A stretch of 64,000 bases of DNA from JAAYAE01 sp963678395 (GCA_963678395.1 OY782827.1:744001-808000); one strand, 5' to 3'. Shown: positions 9,397 to 19,633, counted from the stretch's first letter. Translations and numbers: made by a program. Notes: a model not told the origin generated them from the letters alone.

Positions 9397-10338
9397 ATGG
9401 GCAAAATTAAGAAAATGTTTTTGGCGTTGTTTTCTTTGGTATTGTTTTCTTGCCTTGGCTGCGGTCAGCAGCAACCTATTAAAACAGTTAGCCATGACGG
9501 GAAATGCACTATAAATTATGTGACGGATCGCCAGCGGATGAAAAGGGTAACTATTTCCGGTGGTTATTTGCGTTCTTCGCCGGAAATAGTGGCTGATAAT
9601 ATTATTGCTACAGCATATAATGGCAGTAAAGCTATTATTTATGGCGACCGAAAAATTGATAAGGTGGAATGGGCAAAGGTTACAACTCGCGAGGCGACAA
9701 CTGGTTGGTATAGTGTAGAACCAAAACTTATAGATGGCAAATATCAAGAGCTGCCTCTTGATATTATGGAAAAAACCTATATCACGACTTATCCGCAAAT
9801 TAGTGGAATAAAAGAGGAAGCAGCAGCCAATATTAACAAAGAAATTAAAAACTACCTGGATGTTTATAGCTATGTAGTGGGGCCTGTTGGCAACAATTTG
9901 CATTGCCTAGTGACTTACAATAAGAACAATATTTTAAGTATTCTTTTTGAGAGTCCTTTTGTTAGTTATCGTATTTATTTAACGAAAGATGTCAATAATA
10001 GCAAATTTTGGAAAAATGTAAATAAGTATTGCTTTATATCGTTACTGCGCTCTAATGCTCAGCCAAATGCATTATATGCGGAGCGCTCCGATTTGCAATA
10101 TGGACTGGTTTTTGACTTAAAAACCGGTAAGCGATTAAGCTGTGAGGATTTCTTATTGCCAAAGCAAGAGAAAATTATTGCTGATATGGTGAAAAAATTT
10201 GGTCAGGGTGCTTTTATTCAAAATGATAATTTTTATATTACAGAAGATAAGGAAATAAAAGTCTTTGTGTCTCGTAATGGTGAAAATCCAGGCAGAGTTA
10301 CTTTGGATTTAACACAATTAGGCAGGAAAGATTTTTAA
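9397..10338 (+). CDS. Predicted lipoprotein with SH3-like and DUF3298-like regions
   Basis: 313 residues. An N-terminal signal (KKMFLALFSLVLFSC) offers a lipobox-like LFSC at C19, so the protein is probably anchored in an envelope membrane. Residues about 45-105 (GGYLRSSPEIVADNI, GSKAIIYG, GWYSVEP) resemble a bacterial SH3 domain. The C-terminal part (PQISGIKEEAAANINKEIKN, YGLVFDLKTGKRLSCEDFL) resembles the DUF4163/DUF3298 fold of RsiV and PdaC, which can bind envelope ligands or lysozyme. The exact role is unknown. The start is supported by GTATGGAGATAG upstream. It ends ten bases before the MFS gene, so the two may be cotranscribed. Confidence 0.65.
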   Translation: MGKIKKMFLALFSLVLFSCLGCGQQQPIKTVSHDGKCTINYVTDRQRMKRVTISGGYLRSSPEIVADNIIATAYNGSKAIIYGDRKIDKVEWAKVTTREATTGWYSVEPKLIDGKYQELPLDIMEKTYITTYPQISGIKEEAAANINKEIKNYLDVYSYVVGPVGNNLHCLVTYNKNNILSILFESPFVSYRIYLTKDVNNSKFWKNVNKYCFISLLRSNAQPNALYAERSDLQYGLVFDLKTGKRLSCEDFLLPKQEKIIADMVKKFGQGAFIQNDNFYITEDKEIKVFVSRNGENPGRVTLDLTQLGRKDF

Positions 10339-10348
10339 TGGGTGAAAA

Positions 10349-11588
10349 ATGGATAATAAAAAAGCTGATACTGTTGAGGGAGAGTTTAATTGGAAACGCA
10401 ACCTGATAGTTTTGTGGTGCTGCGTTTTTTTAGTGTGTGCAAGTTATACGATGGTGATTCCATTTTTACCGCTATTCCTCTTAAAGGAATTGCAATTACC
10501 CGTCAGTAACGCTAAAATGTGGTCCGGTGCGATTATAGCTATTACTTTTGTGGTAGCGGGGATTATGGCGCCGTTTGGGGGGGGCACGAGGTGATGTTAT
10601 AGGTCAAAAGAAAAATGCCTTGCGAGCAGGAATTGGACTTGGTATTTGCTATTTTCTTTCCGGTTCTGTTTCCACACCTTTACAACTTTTAGGGGTACGT
10701 TTGTTAACGGGTATTATTAGCGGGTTTGTGCCAGCATGTATGACAATAGCTTCGTCTTCGTTGCCGGAGGAGAAGACCGGTTGGGGTATGGGACTTATGC
10801 AAACAGCAAATTTTAGTGGCAGCATTATGGGACCGCTTTTGGGCGGATTGCTTGGTGCCTGGTTTGGCATGAGAATGTCATTTTATGTGGCTGCTATTGC
10901 TTTACTTGTGGCTACAGCAGCAATTTATTTTATGGTTTTTGAAAAGAAAGATGCAAAAGCCCAAAATATGCCTACTAGTGTAAAGCCCAAAGATTTATTA
11001 GCGGATTTACGCAAGGAATTTGCTAATAAGACATTACTATATATTATGGGCATTTTTGCTATTGTAAAGGCTTGTACTATGGTTATTCAGCCCTTACTTA
11101 CTATTTATGTTAGCGAACTTTTGCATGGTGCTCCTGAGTCTATAAGCATTTCCGGTGTAATTTTGTCTTTAGCAGGTATTGCGGGCATTATTGCGGCTCC
11201 TTTTTGGGGTAACCAAGGACAAGCATATGGATATGCCAAAATGCTTTCTTTGGCTATGATTCTTGCTGGTATTGCTAATATATTTCAGCTTGCCGTGCAT
11301 ACTATTTGGATGTTTGCAATAGTATATTTTATTTATGGTTTGTTTTTGGCAGGGGCTTCACCTAATTTATTGTCCTATGTAGTGCAATCCACAGAACCTA
11401 ATGAGCGTGGTAAAGCCTTTGGATTAACAACATCTGCAGATCAATTAGGCGGAGCTATTGGCCCGTTGGCCGGAGGATTTTTGGGGGCGTATTTAGCTAT
11501 TGATGAACTGTTGGCGCTAACAGGGGTGGTACTAATACTGGCAGGCATACATATTTATGTGCGTAAGGTGAAAATATCACATATATAA
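10349..11588 (+). pseudogene. MFS drug-exporter-type permease, frameshifted at G8
   Basis: The reconstructed protein has about 412 residues, with 12 predicted membrane segments and the family features FLPLFLLKELQLP (TM1-2 loop), loop 2-3 motif GARGDVIGQKK, LTGIISGFVPACMTI and GGAIGPLAGGFLGAY. This resembles the MdtG/multidrug branch of the major facilitator superfamily. The first frame stops after APFGGGTR at the G8 run 10577-10584; loss of one G gives APFGGARGDVIG. The position is inside the conserved MFS loop, so the break is unambiguous. It lies directly behind the lipoprotein gene. Confidence 0.85.
10577..10584 (+). repeat. Poly-G tract (G8) at a frameshift
   Basis: Second G8 run of the window, also exactly at a frame change within a membrane transporter gene. 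G7 would restore the frame. Confidence 0.9.
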
Positions 11589-11650
11589 GCTTGTTTAGAC
11601 ACCTGCAAGTGTATTATAATGGTATGTAATTATTAAGGGAGGGATTAGGT

Positions 11651-12202
11651 ATGATTGTATTTTTTGACAAGAAATATCCGGAAATTGATAAACAGGCTTG
11701 GGTTGCTGATGGTGCCGCTGTTATTGGTGCAGTGAAAATGAAAGAATATAGTAGTGTTTGGTATAATGTTACTGCTCGCGGTGATGTAAATAATATTGAA
11801 ATTGGCGCGTATAGCAATGTTCAAGATAACAGCTGCATCCATGTAGCAGATGAGTTTGCCTGTATTATAGGCGATTATGTAACGGTGGGACATTCTGCTA
11901 CTTTGCATGCTTGCACTGTTGAGGATAAATGCCTTATTGGTATTGGAGCTACCGTTTTAGATGGGGCTGTGATTGGTACAGGTAGTATCATAGGAGCCGG
12001 CTGCTTAGTAACGCGAAACACTGTTATACCACCAAATTCTTTGGTTGTAGGTGTTCCGGGGAAAATCATAAAAACTTTACCACCGGAGCATTTGGATGAT
12101 ATTTATGCAAATGCGCTAAAATACAAAACTTTGTGGGCTGAGCGTTATGGATTTTTGCCTAATAATACCGGTGAACGGTATGATGGACATAAGATAGTTT
12201 AA
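11651..12202 (+). CDS. Gamma-carbonic anhydrase family protein
   Basis: 183 residues of left-handed beta-helix hexapeptide repeats (IGAYSNVQDNSCIHV, IGDYVTVGHSATLHACTV, IGIGATVLDGAVIGTGSIIG). The three metal-ligand histidines of the gamma-CA/YrdA/PaaY group are visible in CIHV, VGHS and LHAC. Such proteins bind Zn or Fe; some hydrate CO2 and others have no proven activity. The length matches the family. ATG 11651 follows AAGGGAGGG. It is likely cotranscribed with the membrane protein downstream (about 50 bp gap). Confidence 0.9.
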   Translation: MIVFFDKKYPEIDKQAWVADGAAVIGAVKMKEYSSVWYNVTARGDVNNIEIGAYSNVQDNSCIHVADEFACIIGDYVTVGHSATLHACTVEDKCLIGIGATVLDGAVIGTGSIIGAGCLVTRNTVIPPNSLVVGVPGKIIKTLPPEHLDDIYANALKYKTLWAERYGFLPNNTGERYDGHKIV

Positions 12203-12251
12203 AATCAAATAGTAACGTAAGATATTAACATCGTGCTACGAGGGAGAACAG

Positions 12252-13181
12252 ATGGCGGAAAAGAGAAAAAATAAATTTTTAAAATTTAGTCGTGACGATG
12301 AGAGCGGCTATTTTGGCTTGGGGCGTATGATAGATTTTTCTGACGCTGTTACTAGAATAGCCTTATTCCTTACGGCTATTAGTGCTATAGTAGCGACTGT
12401 TTTTAAGACCATGCAAGGAGAAACGTCCGATGCGTCAGCTTATTTTGGCTTAAATGTAGCTGTCCAGTTCTTCTTTGTTTTTTTGTTAGCACAAGAATTG
12501 GACCCTGATAGAAAGCTAGGCGGTATTATTGGCGGGGGAATTTCCATAGTAATGGCATTTGCTTTGCCAGCAATGCAGGGCTCGGTTAATTTGCCAGCAA
12601 CGCAAGGGTCTGTTGGCAATGTTTTAACGCTTTTGTGGTTGGTCTTTATTATGCGTTTAATTAGCCAGACTTCAGGTTGTCGGCATAAAGCAGGCGATAA
12701 TGCCATTTTAATTATAATCTCTTATTTTTTAGGGAAAGATGGTCTTTGGCTATATCCTACTTTGACAGGTGTAGCTTATGTTTTGGAAAGTCAGCTTAAG
12801 GGTGGATATTATCGTAGCTTATATATTGGAGGGTTAGCCTTTGCGGTTACGGCAATGGCTAATATTAGGCACACTCCTGTTGTAATTAGTAGCATTTATT
12901 TATATTTGATGGCCATTACCTTTATTCTATTTTTACCGGCTATTTCTATGGCTGCTATTACTAAATTTAAGGGCGAAAAGAATGGTATTCCTATTAATCC
13001 TAGACGTTTGCAGGTGGCACAAGGGCTATTTTTGGTGTTCAACTTCCTTTTAGCTTGGTTTCATGGAGATGAAGTTGCTTTGGATATGGCACCGGCATGG
13101 GCAGCGGCTATGGGTGTAGGAATTTATTTGTTATCACTGGCAGTGCAAAAAGCTATATTTGATAAAAAAGAAAAGGAGTAA
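12252..13181 (+). CDS. Polytopic membrane protein of unknown function
   Basis: 309 residues with a charged cytoplasmic N-terminus (EKRKNKFLKFSRDDESG) and eight or nine hydrophobic segments between about 33 and 300 (for example AVTRIALFLTAISAIVATVF, VAVQFFFVFLLAQEL, LMAITFILFLPAISMAAI). I do not recognise a family. ATG 12252 follows ACGAGGGAG. Five bases separate it from the cyclophilin gene, so the two are cotranscribed; the product may be a small-molecule transporter or an envelope factor, but nothing proves it. Confidence 0.65.
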   Translation: MAEKRKNKFLKFSRDDESGYFGLGRMIDFSDAVTRIALFLTAISAIVATVFKTMQGETSDASAYFGLNVAVQFFFVFLLAQELDPDRKLGGIIGGGISIVMAFALPAMQGSVNLPATQGSVGNVLTLLWLVFIMRLISQTSGCRHKAGDNAILIIISYFLGKDGLWLYPTLTGVAYVLESQLKGGYYRSLYIGGLAFAVTAMANIRHTPVVISSIYLYLMAITFILFLPAISMAAITKFKGEKNGIPINPRRLQVAQGLFLVFNFLLAWFHGDEVALDMAPAWAAAMGVGIYLLSLAVQKAIFDKKEKE

Positions 13182-13186
13182 CCTTT

Positions 13187-13657
13187 ATGAGCGAAAATAG
13201 AAAAATAAGCATCAAGACTAATATGGGGACTTTTGTTGCAGAGATGTTTGAAGATAAGGCACCAAAAACTACAGATAATTTTATTACTTTAGTTGAAAAA
13301 GGTTTTTATGATGGAGTAGTTTTCCATCGTGTTATTGATGGTTTTATGATTCAAGGCGGGGATCCAACAGGAACAGGTATGGGCGGTCCTGGCTATCAGA
13401 TTCCTGATGAATTTGGACCAGGTTTGACTCATGATGACGAAGGATATTTTTCCATGGCCAATGCAGGGCCTAATACGGGTGGCAGTCAATTTTTTGTTAC
13501 ATTAGCACCTACACCGTGGTTAGATGGGCATCATGCGATTTTTGGCAAGGTGGTAGAGGGCATCGATATTGTACGTAAAATTGGCGTAGCTAAGACAGAT
13601 TTTCGCGATCGTCCTGTAGAGGAAATTGTAATGGAAAAAGTGGAAGTAGTGAAATAA
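13187..13657 (+). CDS. Cyclophilin-type peptidyl-prolyl cis-trans isomerase
   Basis: 156 residues, typical of a minimal bacterial cyclophilin. Active-site features are present: FHRVIDGFMIQGGD (catalytic Arg), GGSQFFVTLAPTPWLDG and HHAIFGKVVEG. There is no signal peptide, so the enzyme is cytoplasmic and speeds proline isomerisation during folding. AAGGAG precedes ATG 13187. The stop TAA is followed at once by the GTG of the next gene. Confidence 0.95.
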   Translation: MSENRKISIKTNMGTFVAEMFEDKAPKTTDNFITLVEKGFYDGVVFHRVIDGFMIQGGDPTGTGMGGPGYQIPDEFGPGLTHDDEGYFSMANAGPNTGGSQFFVTLAPTPWLDGHHAIFGKVVEGIDIVRKIGVAKTDFRDRPVEEIVMEKVEVVK

Positions 13658-13933
13658 GTGACGGCCTACGTTTATATGATTCGTTGTCAAGATGGATCGT
13701 TGTATACCGGCTGGACTAATGATTTAGTAGCTAGAATGCAAAAACATTCTAGTGGTAAGGGTGCTAAGTATACCCGAGCATTTTCCGCAGTAGAAATGGT
13801 TTATTTTGAGGAAGTTGCCGATAAGTCTGTGGCTTTAAAGCGTGAATATGCTTTAAAGCAATTGAAAAAAGAAGACAAAGAATCCCTATTAGCCACCATG
13901 GGTAACAAATTTTTAGAGAAAACAGTTATTTGA
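13658..13933 (+). CDS. GIY-YIG nuclease family protein (UPF0213/YhbQ-like)
   Basis: 91 residues; a single GIY-YIG domain (VYMIRCQDGSLYTGWTND, then KGAKYTRAFSAVEMVYFE and ALKREYALKQLKKEDK) with the Tyr, Arg and Glu of the nuclease core. The family has a proposed role in DNA repair or nucleic-acid turnover. The start is GTG directly after the TAA of the cyclophilin gene; the ribosome binding site lies inside that gene (GTGGAAGTAG). Confidence 0.9.
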   Translation: MTAYVYMIRCQDGSLYTGWTNDLVARMQKHSSGKGAKYTRAFSAVEMVYFEEVADKSVALKREYALKQLKKEDKESLLATMGNKFLEKTVI

Positions 13934-13995
13934 AATTATGTAAATAAAATTCTTTTGTTAGAGTAAAATATTAGTTGGCAAAAGAAACAAAATAA

Positions 13996-14020
13996 GGAAG
14001 TGGATGTAAAATCCACTTCC
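13996..14020. terminator. Hairpin, terminator-like on the minus strand
   Basis: Perfect 10-bp stem (13996-14005 with 14011-14020). No T run follows on the plus strand; the minus-strand continuation is T-rich. It lies between the GIY-YIG gene and the transposase. Confidence 0.5.
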
Positions 14021-14083
14021 CATAGTAGGAAAAATTCTTTAATATGTTAGTTGCTAGACAAAACATGTAAAGGAGTTCCTACT

Positions 14084-15544
14084 ATGGATATTGTAAATGA
14101 AAGCTTGCCGACATTCAAGGATATTGAGAAAATAATTTTCAGCTATGTGTGCAGTGCTGCCGTCGAAATGGTGAAGGACTTGTTGGAAGGCTACGATAGG
14201 AAGCTCATGGTCGAAAGAGATCGCAAGGCGTATAGGCACAAAGGTTTTAAGGCCAACCACATACGCTGCGTGTTCGGAGATGTCGCCTATAAGCGCACGG
14301 TCTATGAGCACATTAACGAAGAAGGCAAGAAGGAATTCATGTACCTTCTAGATGATGCCATGGGCATGGAGGTCATCGGCAAGATGTCATATAACTCTGT
14401 AGAAGCAATGGTTAAAGCAGCCACAGAGGTAAGCTTCAGGAAAGCAGAATCTGCCGTTAATCTTACCAGCCAAATAAATATAAGCAGCCAAGGAATTTGG
14501 AATACGGTGCAGGAATTTGGTAAAAAACTGGAAGCAGAAGAAACAGACATGGCCAAAAGATTAGAAGAAGATAAGCCGCAGACGGGTAAAGAAGCACCGG
14601 TATTGTTCGAAGAAGCTGATGGTATATTCCTGCACCTGCAAAAGCCCTACCGCCCAAAAGAGGCCTCGGGCAAAGAGATAAAGGTCAGCACGGCCTATGA
14701 GGGTATACGTAAGGGAAAAGACGGCAGAAATGAAGTCGTGGGAAAAGTTATGACCGCAGGTTTTGAAGAGGCAAAAGAGTTCCACCGCATAAGGGAAGCC
14801 ATGATTCAAACAAAGTACAATACGGATGAAGTAAAGTACAGGTTCATTAATGGGGATGGAGCAGCCTGGGTTAAGCATCCTTATGATCCGTATACTATTT
14901 ACCAATTAGACAGGTTTCATGTGTTCAAGAAGATAATTTACGCAATAGCCGATACGGCTATGCGTAAAGAGCTAAAAGCATTGTATATGGACGGTAAAAC
15001 GGAAGAGTTGCTGGCGAAAATAGACGCCTATGCAAACAGTGTTGCCAGTAATGAGAAGGAAGACAAAAGAGAAGAAAAAGCAAGAGCGTTGTACAGCTAT
15101 TTGAGCAACAACGAGGCAGGAATAAAAGCTTATTTTGATATGAAGGAAAAGCTGCCTAAGCCGCCGGAAGGACTTTTATACGGCTCTATGGGTACGCAGG
15201 AAAGCCAGAACTGCTCGGTAATTACTTTAAGGATGAAGCACCATAAAGGCAGCTGGGGCATCCCAGGTGCAGGCTACATGGCAAAAATACTTACGAGATT
15301 AGAAAACAAGACCTTTTATACGGCTCTTGAACGCTATACGAGCCTTATAGACAGAGAAATAGTTGTATTTGCCAAAGATATTTTAAGTGCTGCTGCAATA
15401 CCTAGGGTCGTAGGCAAAGGCAAGAAAGATGGAAACATCCGCAAGGGGCATTGGGCAATTGCAGACGCAAAGATGACCGGCAGTAGGAAATCTTTGCTAA
15501 GGGCATTTGGATATAGAGAATTTAGTGAGATAGCACATATCTAA
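14084..15544 (+). CDS. ISLre2-family transposase (UPF0236)
   Basis: 486 residues from ATG 14084, chosen for AAAGGAG at 14069-14075 rather than the upstream TTG 14051. The sequence matches the ISLre2/UPF0236 family as I know it: GYDRKLMVERDRKAYRHKG, RCVFGDVAYKRTVYEH, FEEADGIFLHLQ, INGDGAAWVKHPYDP, YQLDRFHVFKKI and MGTQESQNCSVITLRMKHHKG. Base composition is visibly richer in G+C than its neighbours, which fits a mobile gene. I could not identify inverted repeats or a target duplication, so element borders are not given. The frame is intact. Confidence 0.85.
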   Translation: MDIVNESLPTFKDIEKIIFSYVCSAAVEMVKDLLEGYDRKLMVERDRKAYRHKGFKANHIRCVFGDVAYKRTVYEHINEEGKKEFMYLLDDAMGMEVIGKMSYNSVEAMVKAATEVSFRKAESAVNLTSQINISSQGIWNTVQEFGKKLEAEETDMAKRLEEDKPQTGKEAPVLFEEADGIFLHLQKPYRPKEASGKEIKVSTAYEGIRKGKDGRNEVVGKVMTAGFEEAKEFHRIREAMIQTKYNTDEVKYRFINGDGAAWVKHPYDPYTIYQLDRFHVFKKIIYAIADTAMRKELKALYMDGKTEELLAKIDAYANSVASNEKEDKREEKARALYSYLSNNEAGIKAYFDMKEKLPKPPEGLLYGSMGTQESQNCSVITLRMKHHKGSWGIPGAGYMAKILTRLENKTFYTALERYTSLIDREIVVFAKDILSAAAIPRVVGKGKKDGNIRKGHWAIADAKMTGSRKSLLRAFGYREFSEIAHI

Positions 15545-15588
15545 TTTAGCTTATAACAACTTGGGAGGATGAGTTTGCCCAAAATTTT

Positions 15589-15678
15589 ATGGAAAATTCC
15601 ATTCAACAATTAAAAATGCAAGATTTTTCCTACGAAGAAAGATTTGCCAACTTTTACTTGACTGATACGAATAATTAA
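15589..15678 (+). other. Short orphan reading frame after the transposase
   Basis: An open stretch (in frame from 15550, first ATG 15589) reads SIQQLKMQDFSYEERFANFY before a stop at 15676-15678. It looks like the C-terminal end of a coding sequence and may be a gene tail cut by the mobile element. I do not recognise it. Confidence 0.25.
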
Positions 15679-15685
15679 GTAACTA

Positions 15686-15714
15686 TTGACATGTTTATTT
15701 AATTTATATATAAC
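15686..15714 (+). promoter_or_regulatory. Sigma-A-type promoter for the autotransporter
   Basis: TTGACA at 15686-15691, 17-bp spacer, TATAAC at 15709-15714. This gives a leader of about 200 nt before ATG 15929. The leader has a GTAAAATC/GATTTTAC hairpin near 15815-15837 and no reading frame of note. Confidence 0.6.
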
Positions 15715-15928
15715 GAAAATATATTAGAAAAATGCTTTATGTTTTTTACTGTCTACTTGACGGGGAGCACATCAGATTATATATTATGCTAAATTTTTGA
15801 TTTTGAGTATCTTGTAAAATCTCATCAGGATTTTACAGCTACGCGGCAGATAGCTTAGACATATGTAACTAAATAAAGTGAAGAGCTTAGGAATGAGGCT
15901 AAATTTTAAGTATTAGGGGGAGTTTGTA

Positions 15929-18042
15929 ATGAGGAAAAAAAGAATAGAAACGATGATTGTATTAAGTGTAGCTATTTCGTGTGCATGGGGAATACACGCT
16001 AAAACTGTATTTGCTGAAGATATTACTGTTATTACGCAAGTGGATTATGAAAATACAAAAAGGGGGGCAGCTATCTACCCCAATAGTTTATCTAATAATA
16101 TTATTATAGTTGGCAGTACTACCGGTTCTACTGACGTACCTGATTTTAATACAACTCCTAATTCATTTGTGGGTGTTGCTGACACAGGGCGTTCGTTGTT
16201 TGGTGGATTGGATTTGTCTGCAACGGGGAAGGGATGTAACGGGTAACACGGTTACTTTAAATAGTGGTAGTAATATAAATAGTTTAGCAGGAGGGAGGTC
16301 GGGCATTGGTACTGTTAGAACTCATGGTAATGTTACGAATAACAAAGTAATTGTTAATGGTGGATATGGTCAATATATTTATGGCGGAACTACACTAGCT
16401 GGCGGAAATGCTAACAACAATACAGTAATTATTAACGGAGGTAGTCACCAATATATTTGGGGTGGTGATGCTACTTGTTACGGGATGAGTGGCTATGTTT
16501 TTGATAGTGATAATGCTACGGATAATGTGGTTATAATGAACGGTGGAACGGCAATTGGCATAGAGGGTGGTTTTAGCCTAATGGGGATTGCAAGTAACAA
16601 CATGGTTGAAATTCAAGGTGGTACGATTACGCATGACGTATATGCTGGTTATTCTAGCTACGGTAAAGCAACGGATAATACTATTATTATAAATCCCATA
16701 AATGCTTTGGATATTAGTAAAGCGTCTTTGTATGGTAGTAGCAAAATTTATGATCAAGATGCTAATGGGAATCAAATGGGTAATAAATTAAAAGTATGTG
16801 GAAAAGACATAACGGCTAAGAACGTGGCAAATTTTTCTAATATTGACTTTTATTTGCCATTGAGTACTGTAAATGGTGATACGATGCTAACCCTGACAAA
16901 TTCGACAGGAACTAATATTTCTTATAGTACAGTTGCAGCTGGCGTTGTAGGAGATGCAAATTTATATGTAGGAGATAAGGTTACATTATTGACTAATGCT
17001 AACGGAGTAACGACGGAAGGTACTAATTATGGTTTGTTAACAGAAGGCGTGTCCTTAGATTATGAATTAAACATTTATAAAGAAGATGAAAATAGCGTCG
17101 TAGCCGAGATTACTAATGGCAAAATAAAGCCTCAAACAGAGTCATTACTAGCAGCGAGAAAAGTTGGCACAGGATTTCTAAATAGTGGAATGAACTTAGC
17201 TAGCAGTATAGGGAAAGAAAATATTATGTTAGTTGAAGAAGGCACATATGTTCCATTTGTTGTGATGAGCGGTGATTCTATGCGCTATAATTCTGGGTCG
17301 TACGAGGACACGCATGGATACCATGCTATGATGGGTGTTTCTAGAAAAAATTAATAAACCAGATGGGGCAACATACTTGGCACCTTTTTTTGAGGCTGGG
17401 TGGGCTCGATATGATAGCCATTTAGGTGATATACGTGGTGATGGTAATATTAATTATTATGGCATTGGTTTCTTAGCTCGTAGGCAATATGAAAACGGCG
17501 CATATTTTGAAGGTAGTTTGCACTATGGAAGAATAAAGACTACATATAGCAGCAATGATTTGGGTGGAATTGTAAGTGAATATTATGAGGTAAAAACGCC
17601 ATATTATGCAGCATATTTAGGAGTAGGCAAAACTAACGAATTAGCTGATAAACGTAGTAACATTGATGTTTATGGAAAATATTATTTCAGTTGGCAGGAT
17701 GGGGAGACGACTAAGTTAAGCAGCGGTGAAACCTATGATTTTAGCAGAGTAACGTCCAATCGCCTACGCGTGGGAACGCGTTATACGCATAATTTAGACA
17801 ACCAGCATAAAATTTATGCGGGAGTAGCATATGAATATGAGTTAACAGGTAGTGTTAATGCCGCTTACAAGCAATATGCAATGGCAAACAGTGGCCTGAA
17901 AGGTAGTAGTGGGATGTTTGAAGTAGGATATTTAGTAGGGTCAATTAAAAACAAACCGGTATCGTTAAACATAGCAGTTACTGGTTGGGTAGGAAAGACG
18001 GCTGGTATTATTCCAAGTATAGAGGCAAAATGGTATTTTTAA
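15929..18042 (+). pseudogene. Autotransporter with C-terminal outer-membrane barrel, two frameshifts
   Basis: Signal peptide (MRKKRIETMIVLSVAISCA...VFAED), then a passenger with repeated Asn/Gly-rich strands (NNKVIVNGGYGQYIYGG, NNTVIINGGSHQYIWGG, DNVVIMNGGTAIGIEGG) typical of beta-helix passengers. The last about 270 residues form an autotransporter barrel (GIGFLARRQYENGAYFEGSL) ending ...EAKWYF with the terminal Phe used for outer-membrane insertion. Frame is lost twice: at GGGG near 16221 (one G too many) and at A6 near 17343 (one A too many). Correcting both gives about 704 residues. AGGGGGAG precedes ATG 15929. It is direct evidence of an outer membrane; the passenger's ligand is unknown. 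Confidence 0.85.
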
Positions 18043-18081
18043 TTTTACAAGTATAGAGGCAAAATGGTATTTTAAATTTTA
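18014..18081 (+). repeat. 34-bp tandem duplication over the autotransporter stop
   Basis: Units 18014-18047 and 18048-18081 differ by one base. The unit includes the last codons and stop of the autotransporter, so the duplicate lies just after the gene and leaves the C-terminus unchanged. Confidence 0.95.
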
Positions 18082-18127
18082 GAAGTTAAATAGAAATGAT
18101 TGTAGTAAACAACGTAGATTGAAGTGT

Positions 18128-18172
18128 AAAGCACGGCTCTCAGAACAAAGGCTGAGAGTCGTGCTTTATTAT
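18128..18172 (+). terminator. Rho-independent terminator
   Basis: A 16-bp stem with one mismatch (18128-18143 with 18152-18167), loop AACAAAGG, then TTATTAT. It follows the autotransporter. Confidence 0.8.
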
Positions 18173-18317
18173 GCCAAAATATTATTTGCTAAATAACGCA
18201 CTAAGATGTAGAATTCTCGTTAGGTGATTGTTTTAGCAGTTGAATAGAATATGGGAAGTAAAAATTATAAGAAAATTTATAGTGTATATAAATTAAATAC
18301 AAGTGAGGTGTTCTTGC

Positions 18318-19552
18318 TTGCGAATAGCTAAATTATGTGAGATATTTGCTTCGTTACATTATAAGAATTTTCGTTATTTTTTGTGCGGACAGGGCATATC
18401 TCTTATTGGCACATGGATGCAGAGAACGGCTCAAATCTGGCTAGTATACTCGATAACAGATTCACCTTTTTTAGTGGGTATGGTAGGAGTATGCCAATTT
18501 ACGCCCATGTTATTATTTACCTTGTTTGCAGGCGTAATAGTTGATCGTGTGGAGTCTAAGCGTAACCTTTTATTGTTAACACAATTTTTGTTTATGGTAC
18601 AAGCACTTGCTTTAACCTTATTAACATTTTTTAATGCAGTTACTTATCAACACACTTTTTTACTTAGTGCAGCATTTGGTATTGTTCAAACTTTTGATAT
18701 GCCTGCTCGGCAGGCTTTTTTTCTGATTTGGTTGGTAAACAAAACATTATGAATGCCGTATCATTAAATTCAACTATTGTTAATTTGGCAAAAATTATTG
18801 GACCGGCTTTATCGGGTTTAGCCATAATTAAATTTGGCGTGGTAGTTTGTTTTTTAATTAATACCTTTAGTTATTTGACAGTTTTGCTTAGTCTCTTCTA
18901 TATTCACACGGAAAAGAAAAAAATACTGGGTAAGGAAAAGAATATTTTAAAGGAAATGAAGGAGGGCATCCAATATATCAGGAATGAAAATACGTTGCAA
19001 ATGAATGTAATATTTATGGCAATTGTTTGTACTTTTGCTATGAACAATGATGTTATAATACCGGTGTTTACTAAAGAGGTATTGCATATGGGCAGTACCG
19101 CCTATACTGCATTAATGAGTTCGGCAGGAATTGGTGCTTTTCTGGGGGCAATATTTATGTCTGCGCGGGCAAAAAATGGCATAAAAAAATATTTATTCAT
19201 CGGGAGCTTAGTGCTAACTATAGGGATTCAGATTAGCATGATTTTTATCGCAAATTATTATGTAGCGCTTGTTGCTATTGGCATTATAGGTTTTGCCAAT
19301 TTAGTATTTATGAATATGGGTAATTCTATTTTTCAACTAACGGCTGAAGAACAATATAGAGGACGTGTTATGAGCGTATATGCCTTTTTAAACCAGGGAT
19401 CTACGCCTATTGGTAATTTCTATGCAGGAATATTAATGGAATACACAGGTGGCTTATTGGGCTTTCCGGGGTGTGGAATTATGGCCTTATTTTTACTTAC
19501 ATTTACTTGCGCTGCCAATAAAAAAAGAATTGCAGAGTGGATAAGTAGTTAA
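18318..19552 (+). pseudogene. MFS exporter (EntS-like, MFS_3), frameshifted
   Basis: About 411 residues when corrected, with 12 membrane segments. Family motifs: FLCGQGISLIGTWMQRTAQ, FTLFAGVIVDRVESKR, FDMPARQAFF and IMNAVSLNSTIVNLAKIIGP, as in the EntS/enterobactin-exporter branch, which exports siderophores or drugs. The frame is lost at the T7 run 18716-18722; eight Ts would give PARQAFFSDLVGKQN, exactly as expected in relatives. TTG 18318 with AGTGAGG upstream is the likely start; GTG 18303 is an alternative. It is monocistronic, between two terminators. Confidence 0.85.
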
Positions 19553-19585
19553 TATAATGAGTAAAAATATTAACGTATAAAAATG

Positions 19586-19633
19586 AAAACAGTAAGCCCC
19601 ATTATGGTTACTATTGGTTGGGCTTACTGTTTT
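19586..19633. terminator. Bidirectional terminator
   Basis: Stem 19586-19599 with 19620-19633 (AAAACAGTAAGCCC/GGGCTTACTGTTTT). A and T runs on both sides let it serve the MFS gene and the convergent GGDEF gene. Confidence 0.8.

Noticed and set aside
9340..9903. 187-codon minus-strand reading frame opposite the lipoprotein gene
   Set aside because: The plus strand has a signal peptide, domain matches and ribosome binding site; the minus frame shows no family features and no start signal.
14051..15544. Host gene of unknown function (UPF0236)
   Set aside because: Sequence pattern and base composition agree with ISLre2-family transposases; a chromosomal role is unlikely.
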